In this document: in pieces, positions 1 through 6,898 of the stretch | How positions within the stretch are numbered: the first letter of the stretch is position 1 | How the letters are laid out: every line of letters starts with the position of its first letter | Assembly: GCA_910584785.1 (NCBI GenBank) | Contig: CAJUDX010000021.1 | Location: forward strand, 1-46,042 | DNA from: an uncultured Lachnospiraceae bacterium | GTDB taxonomy: Bacteria > Bacillota > Clostridia > Lachnospirales > Lachnospiraceae | Reading direction: 5' to 3' | Length of the DNA stretch: 46,042 nucleotides | Position numbers and translations under genes: made by a program | Notes under the pieces: model-generated | Database searches by the model: none | What the model saw: only the letters and a program-made list of their open reading frames with translations | What the model was told of the DNA's origin: nothing

Positions 1-54
1 ACTTTAGAATTTTTTTGATTTTTTTATAACTTTTTACAATTTATCCTATTCTGT

Positions 55-73
55 ATTCAACTTTTTGTTGATT
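55..73. promoter_or_regulatory. Candidate operator upstream of the DauR-like regulator
   Basis: The core is CAAC-TTTTT-GTTG at 58-70, a perfect inverted repeat with 4-base arms. The extended arms partly match the consensus TTTCAAC-N5-GTTGAAA found at the other promoters of this island (2684-2732 and 6178-6225). It lies about 150 bases before the regulator start. Looser half-sites follow at 98-111 and 141-157. Autoregulation by the protein encoded at 223-858 is an inference from position. Confidence 0.5.
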
Positions 74-222
74 GCTTATGAATAATCCATAATGTTTTTC
101 AAATTTTTTACAAAGAAATTTCATTTTTCTATTTCCTTATTTGAAAATTTGTTGTAAAATAGGGTGGAAACGGCGGCAATAATAATATGATTCAAAAAAG
201 AAAGAAATATTAGGGGGTAGTC

Positions 223-858
223 ATGGGGTACGTAACAGATAATTTAAACCTGCTTTCCGACATCGCCAAGTGCATTGCCATGCAATTTGGTGAAAACTGT
301 GAGGTTGTTTTACACGATTTAACCCTTCCTTACAATAAAACCATTGTGGCGATATGGAATGGGCATGTGACGGGAAGAAAGATAGGGGACGGCGGAACAA
401 ATGCCGGACTGGAAATTTTAAAGGGATCGGTATCTCCCGACGACCAGTACAGCTACATCAATACCCTGCCCGACGGAAAAATCCTGCGCTCTTCCAGCAA
501 ATATTTCCGGGACGAGTACGGCAAGGTGAACGGGAGTATGTGCATTAACTTAGATATCACGGATTTCGTCCGCTGTGAACAGAACTTACATGCATTAACC
601 ACGCCCACAGAACAAAAAGCACCAAGTACACCGGAATTTTTTATTGGCAATATCGATGCGCTGCTGGAACAGATGATGAGCGAAGCGGTTCAGGTCACAG
701 GAAAATCCATTAAAGACCTGACCAAAGAAGAGAAGGTGCGAATTGTCCATTCCTTAGACTGCAAGGGCTTTTTCCTGATTAAAAAGTCGGCGGAAAAGCT
801 GGCGGACTTTCTGGGGCTGTCAAGATATAGTATTTATAATTATCTTAATGAAAAATAA
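223..858 (+). CDS. YheO/DauR-family PAS-HTH transcriptional regulator
   Basis: This 211-residue protein has the two-part layout of the YheO/DauR family. An N-terminal PAS-like sensor (about residues 8-120, with the stretch CEVVLHDL) is joined by a linker to a C-terminal helix-turn-helix of the HTH_22 type (about residues 150-211, ending in a LGLSRYSIYNYL recognition-helix region). Known members include DauR, which represses D-arginine catabolism in Pseudomonas. A strong ribosome site AGGGGG lies 5 bases before the ATG. The gene is monocistronic and stands next to genes for D-amino-acid and amino-sugar metabolism, so I infer that it senses a related metabolite and binds the palindromes found upstream of those genes. 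No ligand can be read from the sequence. Confidence 0.85.
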   Translation: MGYVTDNLNLLSDIAKCIAMQFGENCEVVLHDLTLPYNKTIVAIWNGHVTGRKIGDGGTNAGLEILKGSVSPDDQYSYINTLPDGKILRSSSKYFRDEYGKVNGSMCINLDITDFVRCEQNLHALTTPTEQKAPSTPEFFIGNIDALLEQMMSEAVQVTGKSIKDLTKEEKVRIVHSLDCKGFFLIKKSAEKLADFLGLSRYSIYNYLNEK

Positions 859-904
859 AAAAAGAACAGCGTCTAAATCAAACGACTATTCTCCAATAAC
901 ATAT

Positions 905-930
905 AAAAGAGTCCGGCAAGCCGGACTCTT
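905..930 (-). terminator. Hairpin terminator after the N-acyl-D-amino-acid deacylase gene
   Basis: A 9-bp perfect stem (909-917 with 920-928) and a 2-base loop are followed, on the minus strand, by TTTTATAT. It lies just after the stop of the minus-strand gene at 975. On the plus strand no T-run follows, so it is probably one-directional. The hairpin overlaps the start of dispersed repeat A. Confidence 0.6.
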
Positions 931-965
931 GCGCCGGAGCGCGTCTGTGTCAGCAGACATTTTCC
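915..965. repeat. Dispersed repeat A, copy 1
   Basis: These 51 bases are identical by eye to 45833-45883, at the other end of the window. The element contains an internal hairpin GTCTG-TGTCAG-CAGAC and the right arm of a terminator hairpin. Both copies are intergenic and in the same orientation relative to a minus-strand transcript. Confidence 0.85.
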
Positions 966-974
966 CTCCATAAA

Positions 975-2627
975 TCAGATCACTGCACCGCTCCCGTCAT
1001 CCACTACCTGATCTTCCCGAACGGCAAGCCTACCATTGACAAAACAGTACGCCAGATTTTCTGCATACTGCACGGGTTGAGTATAGGTTGCCCTGTCCTG
1101 AAATTTATCCGGGTCAAAGACATTAATATCTGCAAAATATCCCTCCCAAATCCTTCCCCGATCGACAATTCCCATACGGCTTGCGGGAAGCGAGGTCATT
1201 TTTTTAATGGCTTCCTCCAGCGATAACACCTTTCTCTTTTTCACGAAATCGGCAATCATCCTTGGAAATGCCCCATACATCCTTGGATGAGGACGGTCCG
1301 TTTCAGCATAAATAGCATCGGAAATCAGGCTGGCGTAGGGAAGCCTGGCTACCGCATCGATATCGGACGGATACATGCTCTGGATAATTGCTGCTGCCGT
1401 ACCGTGCTCGCTGGTTAAGATATGGGAAACCGCTTCCACTTCGTCATAATAGCCAAACTCTTTTGCAATTTCCGCAACGCTTTTCCCGATTTTCTCCTGG
1501 TTTTCACTGCATTCCGCAGACGATAATATCACCTTATCCCACCCCAGGGAAATCGCGTAATTATCCCAGTCACTATAGGATAATTTTAACATTTCCCGAA
1601 GCATCTCCTGCCCTTCTTTCGTCGAAAGCTGCTGCAGCGCCCTGGGAATATCCCCTGCGGTAAATGCCGGAGGAATCATGGACATTAAGGTCGTGGAACC
1701 GCAGTCGTAGGGATAAAAATCACAGCTGATATTCATTCCCTCCCTGCGTGCCTCCTCGATTCTTTCTATGGCGTGATAAATTTCCCGGTTCCAGTTTTTC
1801 ACACCGCAGGATTTAAAATGGCTGATCTCCACCCGGCATCCTGCCAGACGGCCTATCTCTATCACTTCTTCCACACTCTTTACCAGGCTGTCGCCCTCGC
1901 CGCGGATATGGGCGGTTACTATCCCATGGTGATGCTTTAACGGCTGTAGGATTTCCCCAAGTTCTTTTGCCGTCCCATAACACTCCGGCAGATACATCAG
2001 GCCAATCGATACCCCCAGTGCGCCCTGTTTCAGCGCTTCACTTACTATTTCCTGACACTGTTTTCTTTCTTCCCCGGTCAATGGCTCCGGCGAAAATCCC
2101 TTAACGGCAATCCGCACAGCCCCCATCCCCAGCACAGCCCCCGTATTAACCGGAAGGCGACAGCTGCAAAGCTGCTGTCTATATTTCGCATAGGAAGTAA
2201 CTGACGAAAACGGCTCAAGCTTTCCTAAAACCGGGGCGTAGTAATCCCACATCTGCCGCAGTATTTCCTGATTCTTCGGCAACGGATACATGGAAATCCC
2301 GCAGTGCCCGGTAACTACCGTGGTAATCCCCTGCCGCAGCAAAACAGTTCCATAATCATTCCCTGCATTCTGCTGCAAATCTTTGTCATCCGTTCTCTGC
2401 CTTTTTAAAACTTCCAACGGGCTTTTATCACAATGCCGATGCATATCAATAAACCCCGGCGTCACAGCCAACCCGTTAAGTTCAATTACCCGGCTGACCT
2501 CCTCTGCATCCAGACACTCTCCCACCTTTTTTATCCTGTCCCCGGCAATCCAAACATCTCCATAGAACGGCCGCTCTCCCGTCCCGTCATAAATCATTCC
2601 ATGTTTTAATACAATACTTTCCATCAT
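975..2627 (-). CDS. N-acyl-D-amino-acid deacylase (D-aminoacylase family amidohydrolase)
   Basis: The 550-residue protein has the amidohydrolase-superfamily fold of the D-aminoacylase group, which removes the acyl group from N-acyl-D-amino acids to release free D-amino acids. The metal-binding HxHxD motif is visible as HRHCD within GFIDMHRHCD near residue 60. Further conserved histidines occur in VTGHCG, VTAHIRGEG and EISHFK. The N- and C-terminal beta-sandwich parts are both present, and the length is normal. The start ATG has a GGAG site upstream. The gene is transcribed divergently from the PLP enzyme at 2780. The shared intergenic region carries two palindromes, one overlapping a TTGACA that could be this gene's -35 box. 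The exact substrate (D-amino acid, D-glutamate or dipeptide) cannot be told. Confidence 0.85.
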   Translation of the reverse strand: MMESIVLKHGMIYDGTGERPFYGDVWIAGDRIKKVGECLDAEEVSRVIELNGLAVTPGFIDMHRHCDKSPLEVLKRQRTDDKDLQQNAGNDYGTVLLRQGITTVVTGHCGISMYPLPKNQEILRQMWDYYAPVLGKLEPFSSVTSYAKYRQQLCSCRLPVNTGAVLGMGAVRIAVKGFSPEPLTGEERKQCQEIVSEALKQGALGVSIGLMYLPECYGTAKELGEILQPLKHHHGIVTAHIRGEGDSLVKSVEEVIEIGRLAGCRVEISHFKSCGVKNWNREIYHAIERIEEARREGMNISCDFYPYDCGSTTLMSMIPPAFTAGDIPRALQQLSTKEGQEMLREMLKLSYSDWDNYAISLGWDKVILSSAECSENQEKIGKSVAEIAKEFGYYDEVEAVSHILTSEHGTAAAIIQSMYPSDIDAVARLPYASLISDAIYAETDRPHPRMYGAFPRMIADFVKKRKVLSLEEAIKKMTSLPASRMGIVDRGRIWEGYFADINVFDPDKFQDRATYTQPVQYAENLAYCFVNGRLAVREDQVVDDGSGAVI

Positions 2628-2683
2628 TATTCTCCACAGTATTCCTAACTAATCTCCAATAGCACATTGGGTAATTGTTTTAA

Positions 2684-2702
2684 TTTCAACATTTTGTCAA
2701 TT
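2684..2702. promoter_or_regulatory. Candidate operator, degenerate copy, on the deacylase side
   Basis: The left arm TTTCAAC is intact, the centre is ATTTT, and the right arm GTCAATT is degenerate. Its centre is 30 bp from the perfect site at 2717-2729, close to three helical turns. On the minus strand it overlaps TTGACA (2700-2695), a plausible -35 box for the deacylase gene. The matching -10 is weak. Confidence 0.4.
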
Positions 2703-2706
2703 TTTA

Positions 2707-2735
2707 TTGCATTTTTCAACTTTTTGTTGTATTAT
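2707..2735 (+). promoter_or_regulatory. Promoter of the PLP enzyme gene with an embedded operator
   Basis: A -35 box TTGCAT (2707-2712) and a -10 box TATTAT (2730-2735) are separated by exactly 17 bases. The spacer holds the perfect palindrome CAAC-TTTTT-GTTG (2717-2729), so a protein bound there would block RNA polymerase. The promoter is read from the sequence; repressor action is an inference from site position. Confidence 0.65.
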
Positions 2736-2779
2736 ATAGCCATCATTTTAGGAAAAATCCACAGCAAGGAGGTATTTTT

Positions 2780-3889
2780 ATGCAACATTCCTATCATTTC
2801 CCGGAAGAATCCCTGATCCCTTCCCCGGCACTGATTTTCTATCAGAACATTTTATTAAACAACACAAAAACCGCTATTCAGATTGCCGGTTCACCGGATC
2901 GGCTCTGGCCCCATGTCAAATCTCATAAGTCAAAAGACTTTACCCAAATGCAGGTGGATCTTGGCATTAACCAGTTTAAATGTGCCACTATCGCTGAAGC
3001 GAAAATGGTCGCAGAAACCAACGCGAAGAAAATCCTGCTGGCCTATCCCTTAGTTGGGCCGAATATCGAACGCTTTATCCAGCTTGTCCAGGACTTCCCG
3101 GAAAAGGAATTTTATGCCCTGGGTGACGACCTGGAAGCTCTGACTTCTCTGGGGAATGCTGCCTGTAAACATGGACGAACCATCCCCTGTCTTATTGATG
3201 TCAATACCGGTATGAACCGCACCGGTGTTTCCTTTTCTCATCTTCCGGACGTTTACCGCCGGCTGCATCAGATTCCCGGACTTTCAGCCATAGGCCTGCA
3301 CTGCTATGACGGCGACCGCCATGAAAAAGAAGCCGATAAGCGCGAAGAAAAGGTGCTGAACACCATCGCTAAGGTTAATTGTATCCGGGAAAAATTGAAA
3401 GAAGAGGGACTTCCCTGCCCTGTCTTAATTATGGGCGGAAGCCCCAGCTTCCCCTGCTATGCCAAACACAGCCTGCCCGCAGACAGCTATTTTTCACCGG
3501 GAACCGTTTTTCTCTACGATGCCGGTTATTCCGCGCAATTTCCTGACCTGCCCTATGTTGCGGGCGCTTCCATTTTAACCAGGGTAGTCAGTCACCCCAA
3601 AGAGGGATGGTTTACCTTAGATACCGGCTACAAAGCCATTTCTGCCGAGCAAAAGATAAGTGGAATCCTTCCCGAACTCCCCCATGCCAGACCTGAATTT
3701 CAGAGCGAGGAACATTGGACCTTTTCCATGGAAGAAGGATGGGAGACGCAGCGCCCGGCTATTGGCTCTGTTCTTTACCTGATTCCCTGGCATATCTGCC
3801 CCACCTGCGCCCTGCACGAATACGCTTATCTTATTTCTGACGGACGATATACCGCACAATGGCGCATTACTGCGAGAAACCGCGGCTAA
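2780..3889 (+). CDS. D-serine dehydratase / D-threonine aldolase-type PLP enzyme
   Basis: This 369-residue protein belongs to the fold-type III (alanine-racemase-like) D-threonine aldolase/D-serine dehydratase family. The PLP-binding lysine lies in the motif PHVKSHK near residue 47. The C-terminal half carries the family's metal site in WHICPTC, where the spaced His and Cys bind zinc or manganese, and ends in a short SDGRY-type segment. Members cleave or deaminate D-hydroxy amino acids, giving pyruvate and ammonia or glycine and an aldehyde. The start is supported by AAGGAGG 7 bases upstream. Together with the divergent deacylase it forms a plausible two-step route: free the D-amino acid, then break it down. 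Sequence alone does not separate D-serine dehydratase from D-threonine aldolase. Confidence 0.85.
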   Translation: MQHSYHFPEESLIPSPALIFYQNILLNNTKTAIQIAGSPDRLWPHVKSHKSKDFTQMQVDLGINQFKCATIAEAKMVAETNAKKILLAYPLVGPNIERFIQLVQDFPEKEFYALGDDLEALTSLGNAACKHGRTIPCLIDVNTGMNRTGVSFSHLPDVYRRLHQIPGLSAIGLHCYDGDRHEKEADKREEKVLNTIAKVNCIREKLKEEGLPCPVLIMGGSPSFPCYAKHSLPADSYFSPGTVFLYDAGYSAQFPDLPYVAGASILTRVVSHPKEGWFTLDTGYKAISAEQKISGILPELPHARPEFQSEEHWTFSMEEGWETQRPAIGSVLYLIPWHICPTCALHEYAYLISDGRYTAQWRITARNRG

Positions 3890-3935
3890 TCCTAACCGGA
3901 GCGGCAGTGTGTCCCGCGCTTTCGCTCACTGCAAA

Positions 3936-4862
3936 TCAGCATAACCGAAGCGCCAGGCCCACTGCCGCCTCCACCGCCTCTTTCTGCGGGGTGCAGATAA
4001 CTGCCTGGGGAAACCGTTTATGTACCAGCGCTGAAAAACATTCCATCATAATTTCCGACTTCAGCAGCGTACTTCCCCAAAGCCCAAGCAGAAAATCCGG
4101 TTCGCTTTCCTCCATGCCAAGGCTGCGGACAATATCTTCCACTAATAAAAAGAGTTCCCCCGCCGCCCCATGCAGTATATCTTTGGCATCTTTATCCCCT
4201 TTCTGGGCCGCCTGGTTCACCAGCTTGCCAAGTCTGGGAAGCTTTTCCGGTATATTTCCCCTTTCCAGCGCCAGGCAAACTAAATCTTCCCGGCTGCTCA
4301 GCCCCAGTTCTTCCCTTATCCATTTGGTCAGCGTCCCCTCCGGCACAGCCCCGTCCAGCCACCGCCCATAATGCCGCAGCGCCATCTTGCTTAACCAGAC
4401 ACCCGAACCGGCATCGCCAAATATCGACAGGGGCCATCCCCCCGCTCTCGCCTTCATCCCCTTTCGGTTCTTTCCATAGGCTATCGACCCTGTCCCGGAA
4501 ATTAAAAGCACACCCTCGCCGCCTGTCACCGCTTCATGGGCAAGTTCAGCATCATTCATCACCTTAATCGGACACTTAACATCCTTTAACCTGCGGTAAC
4601 AGCCTTCCACAATTTTTAAATCCCGTGCACTGTCAATTCCGGTACTCCCGCAGACGATCCCCGCAATCTCCCTGCGGCTCCCGCCAAAGGACGCAAGACA
4701 CTGATCGATTGCCTGTTCTATGCGCCCCTTCATTTCATTTAACTTCAGATAATGATGACTGGCTGGCGGCCCCACATACAGCCCCAGCCTCTGCCCGTCC
4801 CGGTCTGCCGCCATTACCCGATAATTTGTCCCTCCGCTGTCAATTCCAAGTACAATTTCCAT
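3936..4862 (-). CDS. N-acetylglucosamine kinase-type sugar kinase (BadF/BadG/BcrA/BcrD ATPase family)
   Basis: The 308-residue protein has the two-lobed ASKHA ATPase fold of the BadF/BadG group that includes N-acetylglucosamine kinase. The phosphate-1 loop is GIDSGGTN at residues 6-13. Other family motifs are ICGSTG (about residues 70-75), the ISGTGSIAYG loop and GDAGSGVWL. It probably phosphorylates an N-acetylhexosamine in the cytoplasm. It is 58 bases downstream of the SIS-domain gene on the same strand and is very likely in the same operon. It converges with the PLP enzyme gene, with only about 46 bases between them. A weak GCAGTG/CACTGC stem lies in that gap, without a T-run. Confidence 0.8.
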   Translation of the reverse strand: MEIVLGIDSGGTNYRVMAADRDGQRLGLYVGPPASHHYLKLNEMKGRIEQAIDQCLASFGGSRREIAGIVCGSTGIDSARDLKIVEGCYRRLKDVKCPIKVMNDAELAHEAVTGGEGVLLISGTGSIAYGKNRKGMKARAGGWPLSIFGDAGSGVWLSKMALRHYGRWLDGAVPEGTLTKWIREELGLSSREDLVCLALERGNIPEKLPRLGKLVNQAAQKGDKDAKDILHGAAGELFLLVEDIVRSLGMEESEPDFLLGLWGSTLLKSEIMMECFSALVHKRFPQAVICTPQKEAVEAAVGLALRLC

Positions 4863-4920
4863 TTCCTACTCTCTCTTTTCTCCTAAAGCGTGTTTGTAAA
4901 TTCATTCCTGCCTTCTCGTC

Positions 4921-6081
4921 TCATTTCTCCTTCACACCCAGACGCTGATCTATCGCCTTAAAGCACTTCATCCCCATTCCTTCTATTCCCTTCTTTTCAG
5001 GGATTACCGCGCTGATCAGCTGCAAGGGCAAAATCTCCTCAAAAGGTCTGGTAAACCATTGCCCGGAAGAAAGAAGGAAAAGATCCCGTTTATCCCTTTC
5101 GCAAATCTTATCCTTTTCGCAAACCGCTTCCTCCAAGCCTGATTCTCTCCCGCAGCAGAAAACCATAGGCGAAATTTCCCTGTGATAGGCAGCCATCCTT
5201 CCTATCCTGAGGATATCTTCTTTACTTTGACACTCGTTCTCCCCATGGTCTTGACTTTCCTCTTCCTTCCTCTCTTCTTTCCTTTGCTCTTCTGAAGAAA
5301 GGAAATAAAATCCTCCAACACTCTCTCCGAGTGAACAGGACGGCCCATGAAGATATTCCTCAAATTCAAAGGCAAAGGCGGGAATCATCAGCGTTTCCAT
5401 AACCTTTAATGCGCCTTCTGCGGCAATCAGGGCACTCTGTCCCTCCCCTGCCAGATAAAGTTTGGAGAGCTGGGAAAGCTCATCCTCATTTTCCCCGATC
5501 CACACCCTGGTCCGGCGAAGATTTTCCGCAAACTGTCCTGCTGTCCTTTCCAGTGCAGACATAATCTCTTCATATCTCCTTTTATTCAGACTTCCTTCAA
5601 AAAGCCCGCTTTCCAGCGCCAGAAGATACAGCAGCAATATCGTCATCGTATAGCCCTTGGTTTTTGGCCCAATGGCTTCTTCGCCGCAGGGAATCAAAAT
5701 CTGGTGTTTACATAAAGCATTTAATGTGGAATCTGCATTTCCTGTCACAGCAATCCGCAGATAACCTTTCATGCGCTCTGCCGCAGTCAGCATATTCACA
5801 GACTTCCCGCCCTGAGAAATAAACAATAACAGAGGGCGTTTCCCCCACACCCGCGATAAACACGACGGGGCAAGCGCATGAACCGGCCTTTCCCACACCC
5901 ATTCCAAAAAGGGGGCTGCCGCCCTGGCTGCATTGCCCGATGTGCCGCTGGCGATCAGATAAATACTGTCTGGCTTCTCCCCGGCAAATATCCGGCAAAA
6001 TTCTTCGGTCCATTCCTTTCTCGTCCCCAGTGCCTTTCGAAAAAGCTCCGGCTGCTCGCCGATATAATCCAACATGGTCAT
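4921..6081 (-). CDS. SIS-domain sugar-phosphate isomerase/deaminase-like protein
   Basis: The 386-residue protein carries two tandem SIS domains, as in the GlmS isomerase half, AgaS and FrlB. The first phosphate-binding stretch is IASGTSGNAARAA, followed by LLLFISQGGKSVN and GPKTKGYT. The second domain includes YLAGEGQSALIAAEGALK and FEEYLHGP. I chose the ATG at 6081 because AAGGAGG is 7 bases upstream; the upstream in-frame GTG has no such site. Family members isomerise, deaminate or deglycate sugar 6-phosphates, which fits the kinase gene next in the operon. A very charged Glu/Lys-rich insert (encoded about 5210-5300) interrupts the second domain and is unusual. The true substrate is unknown. 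Confidence 0.75.
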   Translation of the reverse strand: MTMLDYIGEQPELFRKALGTRKEWTEEFCRIFAGEKPDSIYLIASGTSGNAARAAAPFLEWVWERPVHALAPSCLSRVWGKRPLLLFISQGGKSVNMLTAAERMKGYLRIAVTGNADSTLNALCKHQILIPCGEEAIGPKTKGYTMTILLLYLLALESGLFEGSLNKRRYEEIMSALERTAGQFAENLRRTRVWIGENEDELSQLSKLYLAGEGQSALIAAEGALKVMETLMIPAFAFEFEEYLHGPSCSLGESVGGFYFLSSEEQRKEERKEEESQDHGENECQSKEDILRIGRMAAYHREISPMVFCCGRESGLEEAVCEKDKICERDKRDLFLLSSGQWFTRPFEEILPLQLISAVIPEKKGIEGMGMKCFKAIDQRLGVKEK

Positions 6082-6177
6082 AACCCATCCTCCTTTATTC
6101 ACGGATAAACTGTCCCGTTTCTTTCCATCTTCCTTCTGCTTTTACTATAGCACAAATAAAAAGAAAAAGCGATATTT

Positions 6178-6225
6178 TTTAAACTTTTTGTTGAAATCTC
6201 TATATTTTGTTGAAATTGTTGAAAA
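6178..6225. promoter_or_regulatory. Cluster of operator-like sites between the SIS gene and the membrane protein gene
   Basis: One nearly perfect palindrome (TTTAAAC-TTTTT-GTTGAAA, 6178-6196) is followed by two more GTTGAAA half-sites starting at 6209 and 6218. The cluster lies between the divergent genes at 6081 and 6344. TTGAAA at 6219-6224 could serve as a -35 box for the plus-strand gene, with TAGACT at 6242-6247 (17-base spacer). A possible -10 (TATAGT, 6149-6144) serves the minus-strand gene. Confidence 0.5.
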
Positions 6226-6343
6226 TCTATCCTGCCTATGGTAGACTTGGTAAGGCACATAAGAAAACAGCGCCCATCCGGCGCTGACAAAAAAATCCAT
6301 TAAGAAGAAACATCCAAACCATAAGCAGAAAGGGGAATTTTTC

Positions 6344-6898
6344 ATGAATAACGCAAAGGAAATCAAAGCTTCTTACCAGGCATACCGTGATTCGGTTTAT
6401 GCTGCTTTCCCGCAGGTTAAACAATTTGAAGAAAAGAAAAAAAGGTGGCTTACCTTCCTAATTTTTTATCTTATTTTTATCTGTCTGGCGAAAGCCGGGA
6501 TGTATTTTTCCCTGACCGGAGGCAATTCCTTGATCTTTATCCTGGTCGGGGTACTTATCGGAATAGCACCAAACATTATCTTTTTACTTGCCGCCATGAC
6601 GCCGAAATGGAAGGTTTCCATTGTCCTTTACCTCCCTGCCGCCCAGTTTCTTATCAAGATATCTCAAGCATTATCCCGCGGAGGAGCGGATGAAATTACG
6701 ATGTTTTTCAACGCCTATATTCATGGATTTACTGAATATCCGCTAATCGTAGGAGTGGATGTTCTTTCCTGGCTCCTTGTCCTGCTGATTACAGTGACCG
6801 CAGTATGGCTCACCGCGATTCCCAGGAACCGGGAACTGGCTGATTTATCCGAGGAATTAAGTGAAAAGGTAAAGAAACATATGACATCATTCATGTAG
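6344..6898 (+). CDS. Hypothetical membrane protein with four predicted helices
   Basis: I do not recognise this 184-residue protein. A basic cytoplasmic N-terminus (residues 1-35, ending in EEKKKRW) is followed by about four hydrophobic segments near residues 36-58, 63-85, 90-108 and 135-158. A charged C-terminal tail closes the protein. There is no signal peptide cleavage site or catalytic motif that I can see. A GGGG-type ribosome site lies upstream of the ATG. The gene shares its intergenic region, with three operator-like sites, with the SIS/kinase operon, so it may belong to the same regulon. Its 3' end overlaps the flippase gene by 12 bases in convergent orientation. Confidence 0.7.
   Translation: MNNAKEIKASYQAYRDSVYAAFPQVKQFEEKKKRWLTFLIFYLIFICLAKAGMYFSLTGGNSLIFILVGVLIGIAPNIIFLLAAMTPKWKVSIVLYLPAAQFLIKISQALSRGGADEITMFFNAYIHGFTEYPLIVGVDVLSWLLVLLITVTAVWLTAIPRNRELADLSEELSEKVKKHMTSFM

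Noticed and set aside
7..35. Similarity between the AT-rich stretches at 7-35 and 21007-21034
   Set aside because: Both are T-runs with a central GA. Such matches are expected in low-complexity DNA, and no shared context supports a function.
3859..4371. 170-codon plus-strand open frame opposite the sugar kinase gene
   Set aside because: It is antisense to a clear kinase gene, rich in Ser/Pro/Arg as expected from an opposite frame, and has no recognisable motif.
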